Assembly: GCF_023015765.1 (NCBI RefSeq)
Contig: NZ_JALKAL010000016.1
Coordinates: forward strand, 23,647-87,646
Length of the DNA stretch: 64,000 nt
Source of the DNA: Ornithinimicrobium sp. F0845
GTDB lineage: Bacteria; Actinomycetota; Actinomycetes; Actinomycetales; Dermatophilaceae
Direction: 5' to 3'
Part shown: positions 19,800 to 28,704 of the stretch, piece by piece
Layout of the letters: each line of letters opens with the position of its first letter
Numbering within the stretch: position 1 is the first letter of the stretch
Made by a program: the position numbers and the translations under genes
Notes under the pieces: generated by a model
Database searches by the model: none
Told to the model about the DNA's origin: nothing
What the model saw: the letters and a program-made list of their open reading frames with translations, nothing else

Positions 19800-20730
19800 C
19801 GTCTCCCGTGACCCAGGACACGGCGTCGGCGAGCCGGGGGTGAGCAAACGCGAAGCCGCTCTCGAGGAGCACCGTCGGCAGCACGCGCATACTGCCCAGC
19901 ACCTCGCTGGCCATCTCCCCGAGCGCCAGGCGCAGGGCGATCGTGGGCGCGGGGACCACGGCGGGCCGGTGCAGGTCGGCGGCGAGCGCCCGGACCACCT
20001 CGTGCTGCGGCGCCGGCTCCGGCCCGGTGAGGTTGACGGGGCCGGTGATCTCCGGGTGGTCGATCAGCCACAGGACAGCGGCGACGTGGTCGGGCAGCGA
20101 GATCCACGACCAGTACTGCTCGCCGCTGCCCAACCGACCGCCCAGGCCGGCCTTGAGCACCGGCAGCAGCCGGGCGAGGGCACCGCCGGAGCGGCTCAGC
20201 ACGATCCCGGTGCGGAGGTGCGCGACCCGGAGGCCGGCCTCCTGCGCGCTCCAGGTCGCCTGCTCCCAGTCGTGGGCCAGCTCGGCGACGAAGCCGGTGC
20301 CGGGCGGGCTCGCCTCGGTGAGCGTCGAGTCGCCACGTGAGCCATAGATGCCGATCGCGGAGCCGGAGAGCAGGCGCGGCCGGTGCGGGAGCCTGGCCAG
20401 GGTGCTGCTCAGCACCCGGGTGTTGCCGACCCGCGACCGGACCAGCTCGCTCTTGTAGCGCGCGGTCCAGCGACGACTGCCCAGATTGGCGCCGGCGAGG
20501 TTGACGACTGCGGTGACCTCGTCGAGGGCGTGCGGGTCGCGCAGCCCTGTGTCCGTGTCCCAGCGGGCCTCCGTCACCCCGGTCGGCAGGTCGCCGGCCG
20601 GGTCGCGTCTGACCAGGTGCACCACCCCGTCGCCGCGGGCCCGGAGTGCGGCGGACAGCGCGGAGCCGAGCATCCCGCTCGAGCCGGTGATGGCTACCAG
20701 GTGCTGCGGGGTGCTCGGCTCCGACGACAC
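19792..20730 (-). CDS. TIGR01777 family NAD(P)-dependent epimerase-like protein
   Basis: A 312-residue extended-SDR protein. The N-terminal AITGSSGMLGSALSAAL is the dinucleotide motif. VVNLAGANLGSRRWTARYK and LLSGSAIGIYGSRG are diagnostic of the TIGR01777 (YfcH/SulA-like) family. The C-terminal DUF1731-like segment contains LGEMASEVLGSMRVLP. Its reaction is unknown. Its place beside the E2 acyltransferase gene is conserved in Actinobacteria. The GTG start at 20730 has GAGGCGG upstream. Confidence 0.92.
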   Translation of the reverse strand: MSSEPSTPQHLVAITGSSGMLGSALSAALRARGDGVVHLVRRDPAGDLPTGVTEARWDTDTGLRDPHALDEVTAVVNLAGANLGSRRWTARYKSELVRSRVGNTRVLSSTLARLPHRPRLLSGSAIGIYGSRGDSTLTEASPPGTGFVAELAHDWEQATWSAQEAGLRVAHLRTGIVLSRSGGALARLLPVLKAGLGGRLGSGEQYWSWISLPDHVAAVLWLIDHPEITGPVNLTGPEPAPQHEVVRALAADLHRPAVVPAPTIALRLALGEMASEVLGSMRVLPTVLLESGFAFAHPRLADAVSWVTGDDA

Positions 20731-20778
20731 GGTGTGTCCGCCTCTCGCTGAGGGACCTGACGAGAGGCCCGGGGTGGG

Positions 20779-22701
20779 TCAGACCTCGAAGGATCCTTCC
20801 TCGAGGCGCTCCTTGATGGTCCCGAGGAACCGGGCCGCGTCGGCCCCGTCCACGATGCGGTGGTCGTAGGTCAGCGCCAGGTAGACCATCGAGCGGATGG
20901 CGATGGTCTCGCCGCCGTCCTCGTCCACCACGACGACCGGCCGCTTGACGACCGAGCCGGTGCCGAGGATCGCCACCTGCGGCTGGTTGATGATCGGGGT
21001 GTCGAACAGCGCGCCGCGACTGCCGGTGTTGGTGATGGTGAAGGTGCCGCCACCCAACTCGTCCGGCATCACCTTGTTGGTGCGGGTGCGCTCGGCCAGG
21101 TCCGCGACCTTGCGGGAGATCCCCGCGATGTTCAGGTCGCCGGCGTCCTTGATGACCGGGACGATCAGGCCCTTCTCTGTGTCCACCGCGATGCCGACGT
21201 TCTCGGTCGGGTGATAGATGATCTCCTCGCCCTCGAGGCTGGCATTGACGTTGGGGTGCACCTTCAGCGCCTCGACCGCGGCCAGCACGAAGAACGGCAT
21301 GAACGAGAGCTTGACGCCCTCGCGTGCCAGGAAGTCGTCCTTGGTCTTGTTGCGCAGCCGGGCGACCTTGGTGAGATCGACCTCGACGACCGTCGTCAGC
21401 TGGGCACTGACCTGCAGGGACTCGACCATGCGGGTCGCGATGACCTTGCGCAGTCGCGACATCTTCTCCGTGGTGCCGCGCTTCGGCGAGGCCGCGACCT
21501 GCGGCCCCGGAGCCGACGCCGCGGGGGCGGATGGCGCCGCGGGTGCGGACGGCGCGGCGGCGGGCGCGGCCGGTGCAGCCTTCGCGGCTTCCTCCGCCTG
21601 GCGTGCCGCATCGAGCACGTCCTGCTTGCGGATGCGACCACCGACGCCGGTGCCGGTCAGGCTGTTGAGGTCGACCTTGTGCTGGGCCGCGAGCTTGCGG
21701 ACCAGCGGGGTCACGTAGGCGCTGACGTCGTCGCCGGACTTCGCCGCGGGCGCTGCCTCGTCCTTGGGGGCCTCTGCCTTCGGTGCCTCTGCCTTCGGTG
21801 CCTCCGGCTCCTGCGCGGGCGGTGCCTCCTGAGCCGGGGCGGCCTCCGCCTCGCTCTGGTCCGCCGACTGCTTGGCGGCCTCCTCGTGCAGCTTGTCGTC
21901 CTCGGCGAGGTCCGGGGTCTCCTCGGCCGGCGCCTGCTCCTCGGCCTGCTCCTCGGACGGCTCGGACTCTGCCGCCGGCTCTTCAGCGGCCGGAGTGGAC
22001 CCGCCGCCCCCGCCGGAGCCGCCGACCACGGCCAGCGGGCCGCCGACCTCGACCGTCTCGTCCTCCTGGGCCAGGATCTTGGTCAGGGTCCCCGCGACGG
22101 GGGAGGGGATCTCGGTGTCGACCTTGTCGGTGGAGACCTCCAGGAGGGGCTCGTCCACCTCGACGGTGTCACCCTCGGCCTTCAGCCACCGCGTCACGGT
22201 GCCCTCGGTGACGGACTCACCGAGCGCCGGCATGGTGACCGTCTCACCCTCGCCGTCGCCCTCGCCGCCCGCGCTGTCCCCGCTGCCGTCGCTCTCCGCT
22301 GCGGCCGGCTCCTCGGCCTGCTCCGGCTCCTCCGCCGGGGCCTCGTCCGCCGGCTCGTCCTCCGCCGATGCCTCCTCAGCGGGTGCTTCGTCGGTGGGAG
22401 CCTCCTCGGCCTCGCTGCCGGAGGACGCCTCGTCGCTGTCGTCGCCGGAGCCACCGCCCTCGGAGCCGTCGCCGATCACGGCCAGGTCACCGCCGACCTC
22501 GACGGTGTCGTCCTCCTCGGCAAGGATCTCCTGGAGCACGCCGGCGATCGGTGACGGGATCTCGGTGTCGACCTTGTCGGTGGAGACTTCCAGCAGGGGC
22601 TCGTCGACCTCAACGGTGTCACCCACGTTCTTCAGCCAGCGGGTCACGGTGCCCTCGGTGACGGACTCACCCAGGGCCGGCATGGTCACGCGTTCAGACA
22701 T
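20779..22701 (-). CDS. sucB: dihydrolipoamide acyltransferase E2 with two lipoyl domains
   Basis: E2 core of the 2-oxoacid dehydrogenases. At 640 residues it has two nearly identical lipoyl domains (about 2-78 and 153-228), each with the lipoyl lysine in [11 protein letters not shown] (Lys43 in the first). Acidic Ala/Glu/Pro-rich linkers separate them. A peripheral-subunit-binding domain lies at about 330-368 ([20 protein letters not shown]), and the catalytic domain ends with [17 protein letters not shown] containing the active-site His. In Actinobacteria this protein is usually named SucB but serves the pyruvate dehydrogenase, since the 2-oxoglutarate enzyme has its own fused E2; the exact partner cannot be decided here. 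lpd lies immediately upstream. Confidence 0.93.
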   Translation of the reverse strand: MSERVTMPALGESVTEGTVTRWLKNVGDTVEVDEPLLEVSTDKVDTEIPSPIAGVLQEILAEEDDTVEVGGDLAVIGDGSEGGGSGDDSDEASSGSEAEEAPTDEAPAEEASAEDEPADEAPAEEPEQAEEPAAAESDGSGDSAGGEGDGEGETVTMPALGESVTEGTVTRWLKAEGDTVEVDEPLLEVSTDKVDTEIPSPVAGTLTKILAQEDETVEVGGPLAVVGGSGGGGGSTPAAEEPAAESEPSEEQAEEQAPAEETPDLAEDDKLHEEAAKQSADQSEAEAAPAQEAPPAQEPEAPKAEAPKAEAPKDEAAPAAKSGDDVSAYVTPLVRKLAAQHKVDLNSLTGTGVGGRIRKQDVLDAARQAEEAAKAAPAAPAAAPSAPAAPSAPAASAPGPQVAASPKRGTTEKMSRLRKVIATRMVESLQVSAQLTTVVEVDLTKVARLRNKTKDDFLAREGVKLSFMPFFVLAAVEALKVHPNVNASLEGEEIIYHPTENVGIAVDTEKGLIVPVIKDAGDLNIAGISRKVADLAERTRTNKVMPDELGGGTFTITNTGSRGALFDTPIINQPQVAILGTGSVVKRPVVVVDEDGGETIAIRSMVYLALTYDHRIVDGADAARFLGTIKERLEEGSFEV

Positions 22702-22778
22702 TCGACGTCTCCTCGTCCGGGGCCTTGCAGTCTACGGATACTCCTGCCGTCTGGCAGGACGGGTGTGGTGGTGTTGCC

Positions 22779-24167
22779 TCAGGCATGGGCGTGCAGCGGC
22801 TTGCCCGCCAGCGCCAGGTGGGCCTCGCCCAGTGCCTCGTTCTGGGTGGGGTGTGCGTGGATGAGCTGCGCCACATCGTCCGGCAGTGCCTCCCAGTTGT
22901 AGATGAGTTGGGCCTCGCCCACCTGCTCGCCCATCCTGGCACCCACCATGTGCACGCCGACCACGGCCCCGCCCTCGGCGCGGACCAGCTTGACGAAGCC
23001 GGCGGTGCCTAGGATCTGGGACTTGCCGTTGCCACCCAGGTTGTACTCGTAGGTGGTCACCTCGCCGTGCTTGTCCCGGGCCTGGGCCTCGGTGAGGCCG
23101 ACGGAGGCGATCTCGGGGTCGCAGTAGGTCACGCGCGGGATGCCCGCCTCGTCGATCGGGGTCGGCTCGAGACCGGCGATCTCCTCGGCCACGAAGATGC
23201 CCTGCGCGAAGCCGCGGTGCGCCAGCTGGAGCCCGGGGACGATGTCTCCCACGGCATACAGCCCGTCGACACCGGTCCGGCAGCGCTCGTCGGTGGTGAC
23301 GAAGCCGCGGTCCAGGGTGACCCCGGCCTCCTCGTAGCCCAGGCCGTCGGTGACCGGGCCGCGCCCCACCGCGACCAGCAGCAGGTCGGCCTCGATCGGC
23401 TCGCCCGACTCCAGCGAGACCTGCACGCCGCCATCGTCCTGCGTCGCGCCGGTGAACTTCACGCCGGTCCGGACCGTGATCTTGCGCTTCTTGAACGCCC
23501 GCTCGAGCGTCTTGGAGACCGCCTCGTCCTCGGCGGCGACCAGCCGCGGGAGAGCCTCCACCACGGTGACCTCGGCGCCGAAGGAGGCGAACACCGAGGC
23601 GAACTCGACGCCGATGACACCGCCGCCGAGGACGACCACGCGCTGCGGCAGCTCGGCCAGGGTCATCGCCTGGTCGCTGGTGATGATGCGACCGCCGATC
23701 TCCAGGCCGGGGATGGTGCGGGCGTAGGAGCCCGTCGCCAGCACGACGTTCTTGCCGGTGAGGGTGCGGTCCCCGACCTGCACGATGGTGGGGGAGGTCA
23801 GCTGACCCAGCCCCTCGACATACTCGATGGTCGCGGAGCTGACCAGACCCTGCAGGCCCTTGTGCAGCCGGCCGACCACCCCGTCCTTGTAGGTATGCAC
23901 CGTGGCGAGGTCGATGGAGTCGAGCGTGGTGTTGACGCCGAACTTCGCGCTCTCGCGGGCGGAGTCGGCGACCTCGGCCGCGTGCAGGAGCGCCTTGGTG
24001 GGGATGCAGCCGCGGTGCAGGCAGGTGCCACCGAGCTTGTCCTTCTCGACGAGGGCGACCTTCAGGCCCAGCTGGGCGGCGCGCAGGGCGCACGAGTAGC
24101 CGCCGCTGCCACCACCCAGGATCACGACATCGAAGGTGTGGTCAGCATCAGGGGGGGTCTCTGCCAT
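22779..24167 (-). CDS. lpdA: dihydrolipoamide dehydrogenase
   Basis: FAD flavoenzyme (E3) that reoxidises dihydrolipoamide on E2 and on the glycine-cleavage H protein. The 462 residues show FAD-binding VVILGGGSGGYSCALRA, the redox disulfide C49/C54 in GGTCLHRGCIPTKALL, NAD-binding VVVLGGGVIGVEFASVFASFG and the C-terminal HAHPTQNEALGEA active-site base segment. The gene lies 77 nt upstream of the E2 gene on the same strand. It is divergent from the small gene at 24223. Confidence 0.96.
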   Translation of the reverse strand: MAETPPDADHTFDVVILGGGSGGYSCALRAAQLGLKVALVEKDKLGGTCLHRGCIPTKALLHAAEVADSARESAKFGVNTTLDSIDLATVHTYKDGVVGRLHKGLQGLVSSATIEYVEGLGQLTSPTIVQVGDRTLTGKNVVLATGSYARTIPGLEIGGRIITSDQAMTLAELPQRVVVLGGGVIGVEFASVFASFGAEVTVVEALPRLVAAEDEAVSKTLERAFKKRKITVRTGVKFTGATQDDGGVQVSLESGEPIEADLLLVAVGRGPVTDGLGYEEAGVTLDRGFVTTDERCRTGVDGLYAVGDIVPGLQLAHRGFAQGIFVAEEIAGLEPTPIDEAGIPRVTYCDPEIASVGLTEAQARDKHGEVTTYEYNLGGNGKSQILGTAGFVKLVRAEGGAVVGVHMVGARMGEQVGEAQLIYNWEALPDDVAQLIHAHPTQNEALGEAHLALAGKPLHAHA

Positions 24168-24222
24168 GTGAGCATCTTGTCAAACACTGGGCCAGCCGAC
24201 CACCGAGGGTAATCTCGCCCCT

Positions 24223-24576
24223 ATGGCGTGGTGGAGACGACGGAAGAACCAGGCGACGAGCGGGGGCGGCGCGGAGGCCGGTGGCCGCAAGGACGGGCCC
24301 TCGATGGCGATCGATCACAAGGCCGTGCGCGCCTACACGGAGGGGTGGGTGGCCAGCCACAAGGGCGTCGAGGCGTATGTCGAGCCGGCCACCAACGTGA
24401 GCACCACGACGCTGATCCTCATCGCGACCGACGGCGAGTGGACGCGCCGGGCGGTCGGCACGCCCAAGGCGGGGTTCGAGCTCGGCCGCCTGCTCGGCAT
24501 CCCGGTGTATGACGTGAACCAGACCGGCTACCCGGCCCGGATGCGGGAGTGGAACCGGCGCCACAAGCAGCGCTGA
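24223..24576 (+). CDS. conserved actinobacterial protein of unknown function
   Basis: A 117-residue basic protein. The first 30 residues are charged and Gly-rich. The rest is a compact domain (IDHKAVRAYTEGWVASHKGV, then TTLILIATDGEWTRRAVG and KAGFELGRLLGIPVYDVNQ). I recognise it only as a conserved hypothetical often found beside lpd. The ATG at 24223 is supported by a TAATCT -10 box ending 7 nt upstream, which suggests a leaderless transcript. Confidence 0.75.
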   Translation: MAWWRRRKNQATSGGGAEAGGRKDGPSMAIDHKAVRAYTEGWVASHKGVEAYVEPATNVSTTTLILIATDGEWTRRAVGTPKAGFELGRLLGIPVYDVNQTGYPARMREWNRRHKQR

Positions 24577-24658
24577 GCCGCCCTGGCGGATAAGGGGTCG
24601 TGCCGACGCCCGGTCCGTGACAGGCTGACCGCAACGGACGACTACCTGGAGGTGGCCC

Positions 24659-24868
24659 ATGACGCAGGACAAGCCGACGGACCAGAGCAGCGGCAGCGCG
24701 CACGTCGAGGACGACGTCAAGCGCAAGTTCCGCGAGGCGCTGGAGAAGAAGCAGGGCCACGGGGGCAAGGACGTCTCGGACCACTCCGAGCACGGCAAGG
24801 TGGATCACGCGGCCCGCGCCAAGACCTCCGGTGCCCAGCAGATGTTCCGGCGCAAGAGCGGCGGCTGA
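24659..24868 (+). CDS. DUF5302 family small protein
   Basis: A 69-residue, very hydrophilic protein. VEDDVKRKFREALEKKQGH, a His/Asp/Lys-rich middle, and the C-terminal SGAQQMFRRKSGG are the DUF5302 pattern seen in many Actinobacteria. It is probably largely disordered; its role is unknown. GGAGGTGG lies upstream of the ATG. It may be co-transcribed with the preceding gene, 82 nt away. Confidence 0.85.
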   Translation: MTQDKPTDQSSGSAHVEDDVKRKFREALEKKQGHGGKDVSDHSEHGKVDHAARAKTSGAQQMFRRKSGG

Positions 24869-24928
24869 GCCGCACGAGGGTGCCGTCGGGCGTGGGCGCC
24901 CCACGGGACGCTCAGCCCCTTCGCGACG

Positions 24929-24961
24929 GGTGCCCCGGGTCCTGATCGGACCCGGGGCACC
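24929..24961 (+). terminator. 14-bp-stem hairpin terminator
   Basis: GGTGCCCCGGGTCC pairs with GGACCCGGGGCACC around TGATC. It lies 60 nt after the DUF5302 stop codon. Confidence 0.85.
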
Positions 24962-24974
24962 GGTGTGTCGAGCT

Positions 24975-25219
24975 CCCATGTGTTGCCGGAACGCCCCCTC
25001 TGTGGCCCGAACGTTCCCTCCGTTGCCGAAAACGGCTGTGCGAGATCGGCGCCCCAGCGCTGAATCGGCACGAGACGGGGTGCCGGCGAGGCTGGGCCGC
25101 GCGCGGGCCGAGCCTCGGATGGGGACTGGCTGAGCGTCAGACGGAGGACGACGCCGTCAGGGACGGGACGGCGCGGTCAGGGGCGGACAACGCCGTCAGG
25201 GGCGGACGGGGCCGTCAGG
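24975..25219. repeat. intergenic stretch with two short degenerate tandem repeats
   Basis: The gap between the DUF5302 gene and pepA holds no gene. At about 24978-25035 three units of roughly 20 bp vary around TTGCCGGAACGCCCCCT. At 25151-25219 four copies of GCCGTCAGGG(GCGGAC) repeat every 19-20 bp (anchors at 25153, 25173, 25192 and 25211) and run into the 3' end of pepA. No terminator hairpin for pepA is evident apart from these repeats. Confidence 0.6.
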
Positions 25220-26711
25220 CGTAGGACTGGGCCAACTCGATCAGCGCTCGGACGCCCGAGCCCGTGCCACCGGTGGGGGTGTAGCCCCAGGCGGACTTCT
25301 CGTTGAAGGCCGGGCCGGCGATGTCGATGTGTGACCACTTGATGGTCTCGCCGGCGTCGTTCTTGCCCACGAACTCCTCGAGGAACTTCGCGGCGACCAT
25401 CATCCCGCCGGCGCGGTCGCCGGTGTGCTTGAGGTCGGCGACGGGGGAGTCCATCGAGCCGCGGATCTCCTCCGGCAGCGGCATGCCCCAGGCGGCCTCG
25501 CCGACGAGGCTCGCGGCGCCGGTGACCCGCTCGCGCAGCTCGTCGTCGTTGGCCATGACACCCATCGTGCGGTTGCCCAGCGCGATCACGCAGGCACCGG
25601 TGAGGGTGGCGATGTCGACGATGGCGTCCGGCTTGTGCTCGGAGGCCAGGGCGATGCCGTCGGCCATCACCAGGCGGCCCTCGGCGTCGGTGTTGATGAT
25701 CTCGACGGTGCGGCCGCCGCGCATGGTGACGATGTCACCAGGACGCTGGGCCAGGTCGCCGGTCATGTTCTCGGCCAGGCAGAGGTAGCCGGTCACCGCG
25801 ACCGGCACCTTGAGCTCGGCCAGCGCCAGGACGGCCGCGGCCACCGCGGCGGCCCCGGCCATGTCGCACTTCATCGTGACCATGCCGGTGCCGGGCTTGA
25901 TGCACAGACCCCCGGAGTCGAAGGTGATGCCCTTGCCGACGAAGGCCAGGTGAGCCTTGGCGCCGCGCGGCTTGTAGGTCATCGTCACCAGGCGGGGCGG
26001 GCGACCGGAGCCCTGGCCGACCCCGAGGATCCCGCCGCAGCCCTCGGCCTGCAACTTGTCGGCGTCCCACACCTCGAGCTTGACCTTGCTGCCCGCGGCG
26101 CGCTTGCTCACCGAGGTCGCGAAGCTCTCCGGGAAGAGCACGTTGGGCGGGGTGTTGACCAGGTCGCGGGCGTAGCGGACGGCGTCGGCCACGACACTGG
26201 CCTGACCGGCGACGTCCTCCTTGTGACGGCCCTTGACGTGCACCTGCGCAGCCTCCAGCGGAGCCTTCGCGCTGGACGACTTCCCCTCACCGAGGAAGGT
26301 CTGGAAGGCGTAGGCGCCCAGGAGCACCCCCTCGGCCACCGCCCGCGCGTGCTCGGCACCGCCGAGGGCGAACAGCGCGGACTTCTTGCCCGCCAGTGCG
26401 CGCGCCCCGGCGCCCGCGGCACGGCGGTAGCGCTCGGCGGCGTCCGGCACCGCGGCGTCGGCCTTGCCCGTGCCCACGACGAGCACCAGGCCTGCCGAGA
26501 CGCCCGGGACGCCGGCGAAGGTGGCGACCTCGTCGGCCTTGCCGGTGGCCCCGGTGGCGGTCAGGTTGCTGGTCAGGTGAGTCCTGGCGTTCTTGGGCAG
26601 GTCGGTGCCCTCGGCGAGCACCGCGCCGTCCGTTCCCGCGGTCGAGGCCACCACAAGGGCGTCGACCTTTGCACTCGCGATCTTGCCGTCGGTGAGTGTC
26701 AGAGTGGTCAT
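25215..26711 (-). CDS. pepA: leucyl aminopeptidase (M17)
   Basis: Cytosolic hexameric dizinc aminopeptidase of 498 residues, the usual length. The catalytic C-terminal domain shows [20 protein letters not shown] with the metal-binding Lys and Asp, [11 protein letters not shown], and the family signature [12 protein letters not shown]. The ATG at 26711 gives the expected [10 protein letters not shown] start; a 14-codon extension is rejected. It is divergent from gcvT with a shared 77-nt control region. Confidence 0.96.
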   Translation of the reverse strand: MTTLTLTDGKIASAKVDALVVASTAGTDGAVLAEGTDLPKNARTHLTSNLTATGATGKADEVATFAGVPGVSAGLVLVVGTGKADAAVPDAAERYRRAAGAGARALAGKKSALFALGGAEHARAVAEGVLLGAYAFQTFLGEGKSSSAKAPLEAAQVHVKGRHKEDVAGQASVVADAVRYARDLVNTPPNVLFPESFATSVSKRAAGSKVKLEVWDADKLQAEGCGGILGVGQGSGRPPRLVTMTYKPRGAKAHLAFVGKGITFDSGGLCIKPGTGMVTMKCDMAGAAAVAAAVLALAELKVPVAVTGYLCLAENMTGDLAQRPGDIVTMRGGRTVEIINTDAEGRLVMADGIALASEHKPDAIVDIATLTGACVIALGNRTMGVMANDDELRERVTGAASLVGEAAWGMPLPEEIRGSMDSPVADLKHTGDRAGGMMVAAKFLEEFVGKNDAGETIKWSHIDIAGPAFNEKSAWGYTPTGGTGSGVRALIELAQSYA

Positions 26712-26752
26712 CGTCGTCCATTCAGTTCGTCGGTCAGGGCGTTGGGGCCGCA

Positions 26753-26781
26753 TTGAGCCTAACGGTCGACGCGGATAGGTT
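26753..26781 (+). promoter_or_regulatory. promoter of gcvT, leaderless
   Basis: TTGAGC (26753-26758), a 17-bp spacer and TAGGTT (26776-26781) form a good housekeeping-type promoter. The gcvT ATG begins 7 nt after the -10 box. There is therefore no room for a glycine riboswitch leader. Confidence 0.7.
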
Positions 26782-26788
26782 GAGCCAC

Positions 26789-27889
26789 ATGTCCCCTGAG
26801 CAGCAGAACATCTCGCCCGTCCACGATCGCCACATCGCCCTCGGGGCGAAGATGGCCGACTTCAGCGGGTGGCAGATGCCGATCGAGTATGCCGGGGTGA
26901 AGGCCGAGCACACGGCCGTCCGTGAGCGGGTGGGCATCTTCGATGTCAGTCACCTGGGCAAGGCGCTGGTGCGCGGCCCCGGCGCCAAGGACTTCGTGAA
27001 CAGCTGCTTCACCAACGACCTCAACCGGATCGAGCCGGGCCGGGCGCAGTACACCATGTGCTGCAACGAGCGGGGTGGCGTCGTGGACGACCTCATCGCC
27101 TATCTGAAGTCCGACGACGAGGTCTTCCTCATCCCCAACGCGGCGAACAACGCCGAGGTGGTGCGCCTGCTCACCGAGGCCGCGCCCGACGGGATCGAGG
27201 TGATCAACCAGCACACGACATACGGCGTCATCGCGGTGCAGGGCACCAAGAGCGACGAGGTGCTGACCGCGCTGGGCCTGCCGGTCGGGCACGACTACAT
27301 GACCTATGTCGAGACCGACTGGGAGGGGCAGCCGGTCATCGTCTGCCGCACCGGCTACACGGGGGAGCGCGGCTATGAGCTGCTGCCCGCATGGGCCGCG
27401 ACCGGCGAGCTGTGGGACGCCCTGGTGATGGCGATGAAGCCGCACGACGGTGCCCCGGCCGGGCTCGGCGCGCGGGACACGCTGCGCACCGAGATGGGGT
27501 ATGCCCTGCACGGCAACGAGCTCTCCACCGAGATCACCCCGGTGATGGCCCGGGCCGGGTGGGCGGTCGGCTGGAAGAAGGACACGTTCTGGGGCAAGGA
27601 GGCCCTGGAGGCCGAGCGGGAGGCCAAGAGCACCCGGATCTCCTGGGGCCTGGACGTCACCGGGCGCGGCATCCCGCGGGCCGGGTGCGAGGTCAAGGAC
27701 GCCGGGGGTGCCGTGATCGGCACGGTCACCTCCGGCACCTTCTCGCCCACCCTCGGCAAGGGCGTCGCGCTCGCCCTGCTGGACCGCAGCGCGGCCGAGG
27801 GCGACGACGTGGTCATCGACGTGCGTGGCCGGGACGTCACCGCGCAGGTGAAGAAGCCCCCGTTCGTCGAGGTCGGCGTCCGCGAGTAG
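26789..27889 (+). CDS. gcvT: aminomethyltransferase, glycine cleavage T protein
   Basis: Transfers the aminomethyl carbon from lipoylated H protein to tetrahydrofolate, releasing ammonia. The 366 residues match the family. Motifs include the N-terminal [15 protein letters not shown], the [10 protein letters not shown] substrate segment, [13 protein letters not shown] and [18 protein letters not shown], then the C-terminal barrel with [15 protein letters not shown]. The start follows from the -10 box 7 nt upstream. gcvP and gcvH are not in the window. Confidence 0.96.
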   Translation: MSPEQQNISPVHDRHIALGAKMADFSGWQMPIEYAGVKAEHTAVRERVGIFDVSHLGKALVRGPGAKDFVNSCFTNDLNRIEPGRAQYTMCCNERGGVVDDLIAYLKSDDEVFLIPNAANNAEVVRLLTEAAPDGIEVINQHTTYGVIAVQGTKSDEVLTALGLPVGHDYMTYVETDWEGQPVIVCRTGYTGERGYELLPAWAATGELWDALVMAMKPHDGAPAGLGARDTLRTEMGYALHGNELSTEITPVMARAGWAVGWKKDTFWGKEALEAEREAKSTRISWGLDVTGRGIPRAGCEVKDAGGAVIGTVTSGTFSPTLGKGVALALLDRSAAEGDDVVIDVRGRDVTAQVKKPPFVEVGVRE

Positions 27890-27905
27890 CCCCCAATTTG
27901 ATAGG

Positions 27906-27945
27906 GGTTTTGCTGCCGGATCCGCAATTTTGATAGTGGTTTTGC
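27906..27945. repeat. left copy of 40-bp inverted repeat
   Basis: A 40-bp block, GGTTTTGCTGCCGGATCCGC followed by AATTTTGATAGTGGTTTTGC, is repeated perfectly in inverted orientation at 28664-28703. Internally the words TTTGATAG(G/T)GG and GGTTTTGCTG occur twice. It starts just after the gcvT stop and is more AT-rich than its surroundings. Confidence 0.9.
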
Positions 27946-28008
27946 TGGTGGCCTACGCATCTCCCAGGGTCGGGCTGCCTTCGGCGGTTGCGGCGCCTCG
28001 CTGGTCCG

Positions 28009-28506
28009 TTAGTCCTGACGAGCGGCTGCCTTCGCCTGCACCAGTTCCTCGACCGCCTCGGGCATCGTGGTCTCGAAGTCGAGCAGCTTGACCCAGGTGG
28101 GCGTGACCCGGATGACCACCATCTGGTCGTAGAGGCCCTTCACTCCGGCCTCCCACCCGGGGTACTGGTCCTCGGCCATCGAGCGGCGCCCGGCCTTGAG
28201 GTAGCCGGGGGGTGGGCCGTCGACGGTCTCGAGCTCAGCGGTGCCCCGGACCAGCAACACCTTGGGCGGGAACGCGTTGGTGTCGATGGTGATGGCCACC
28301 TTCGGCCTGGTCCGCAGCGCTGCCACCTTCCGCGCTTTCGGTGCCGTCGCCATCGCGATCTGCTCGCCCTCGGTCCAGAAGCCGATCGGGATCACGCGTG
28401 GGTCGCCGTCGAGGCCGTCGTAGGCGAGGCGGAGCGGGCCTGTCCCGTTCAGCAGCTGCTGAGCGTAGGGCGTGGCGAGGATGTCGCTGATCTGGTGCTG
28501 ATTCAC
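28009..28506 (-). CDS. pyridoxamine 5'-phosphate oxidase-like flavin/F420-binding protein
   Basis: A 165-residue split-barrel protein of the PPOX class. Visible are the N-terminal helix, LRLAYDGLDGDPRVIPIGFW, the strand-rich KARKVAALRTRPKVAITID segment and the late VVIRVTPTWVKLLDFE strand. Such proteins bind FMN or F420 and reduce varied substrates; the cofactor cannot be assigned by eye. The GTG at 28506 has GGAAGG upstream; an upstream 11-codon extension lacks a site. The gene lies between two perfect 40-bp inverted repeats. Confidence 0.85.
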   Translation of the reverse strand: MNQHQISDILATPYAQQLLNGTGPLRLAYDGLDGDPRVIPIGFWTEGEQIAMATAPKARKVAALRTRPKVAITIDTNAFPPKVLLVRGTAELETVDGPPPGYLKAGRRSMAEDQYPGWEAGVKGLYDQMVVIRVTPTWVKLLDFETTMPEAVEELVQAKAAARQD

Positions 28507-28663
28507 GGTTCTTTGCCTTCCGTTGTCGGTCGCTCTCACTGGGAGGACGGAGCTGCCTCAGAGTTCTCGACATCCGACCGCTCCGGTGGACGGTGCGGCC
28601 CCCTGCGAGGTGGAGCTGGAAGCACACGACACCACGAGCGAGAACCCGTCGGCGCGGCGGCCT

Positions 28664-28703
28664 GCAAAACCACTATCAAAATTGCGGATCCGGCAGCAAA
28701 ACC
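28664..28703. repeat. right copy of 40-bp inverted repeat
   Basis: Exact reverse complement of 27906-27945. The TAG stop codon of the neighbouring dehydrogenase (28705-28707) touches its edge, so the repeat may have supplied the present stop codon. With the left copy it encloses 718 bp holding only the PPOX gene. Confidence 0.9.
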
Positions 28704-28704
28704 A

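Noticed and set aside
20860..22554. A 564-codon plus-strand frame antisense to the E2 gene
   Set aside because: Composition is Leu/Gly/Arg repeats mirrored from the Ala/Glu/Pro linkers of E2; no family match.
26711..26789. Glycine riboswitch upstream of gcvT
   Set aside because: The promoter -10 box lies 7 nt before the ATG, leaving no 5' leader.
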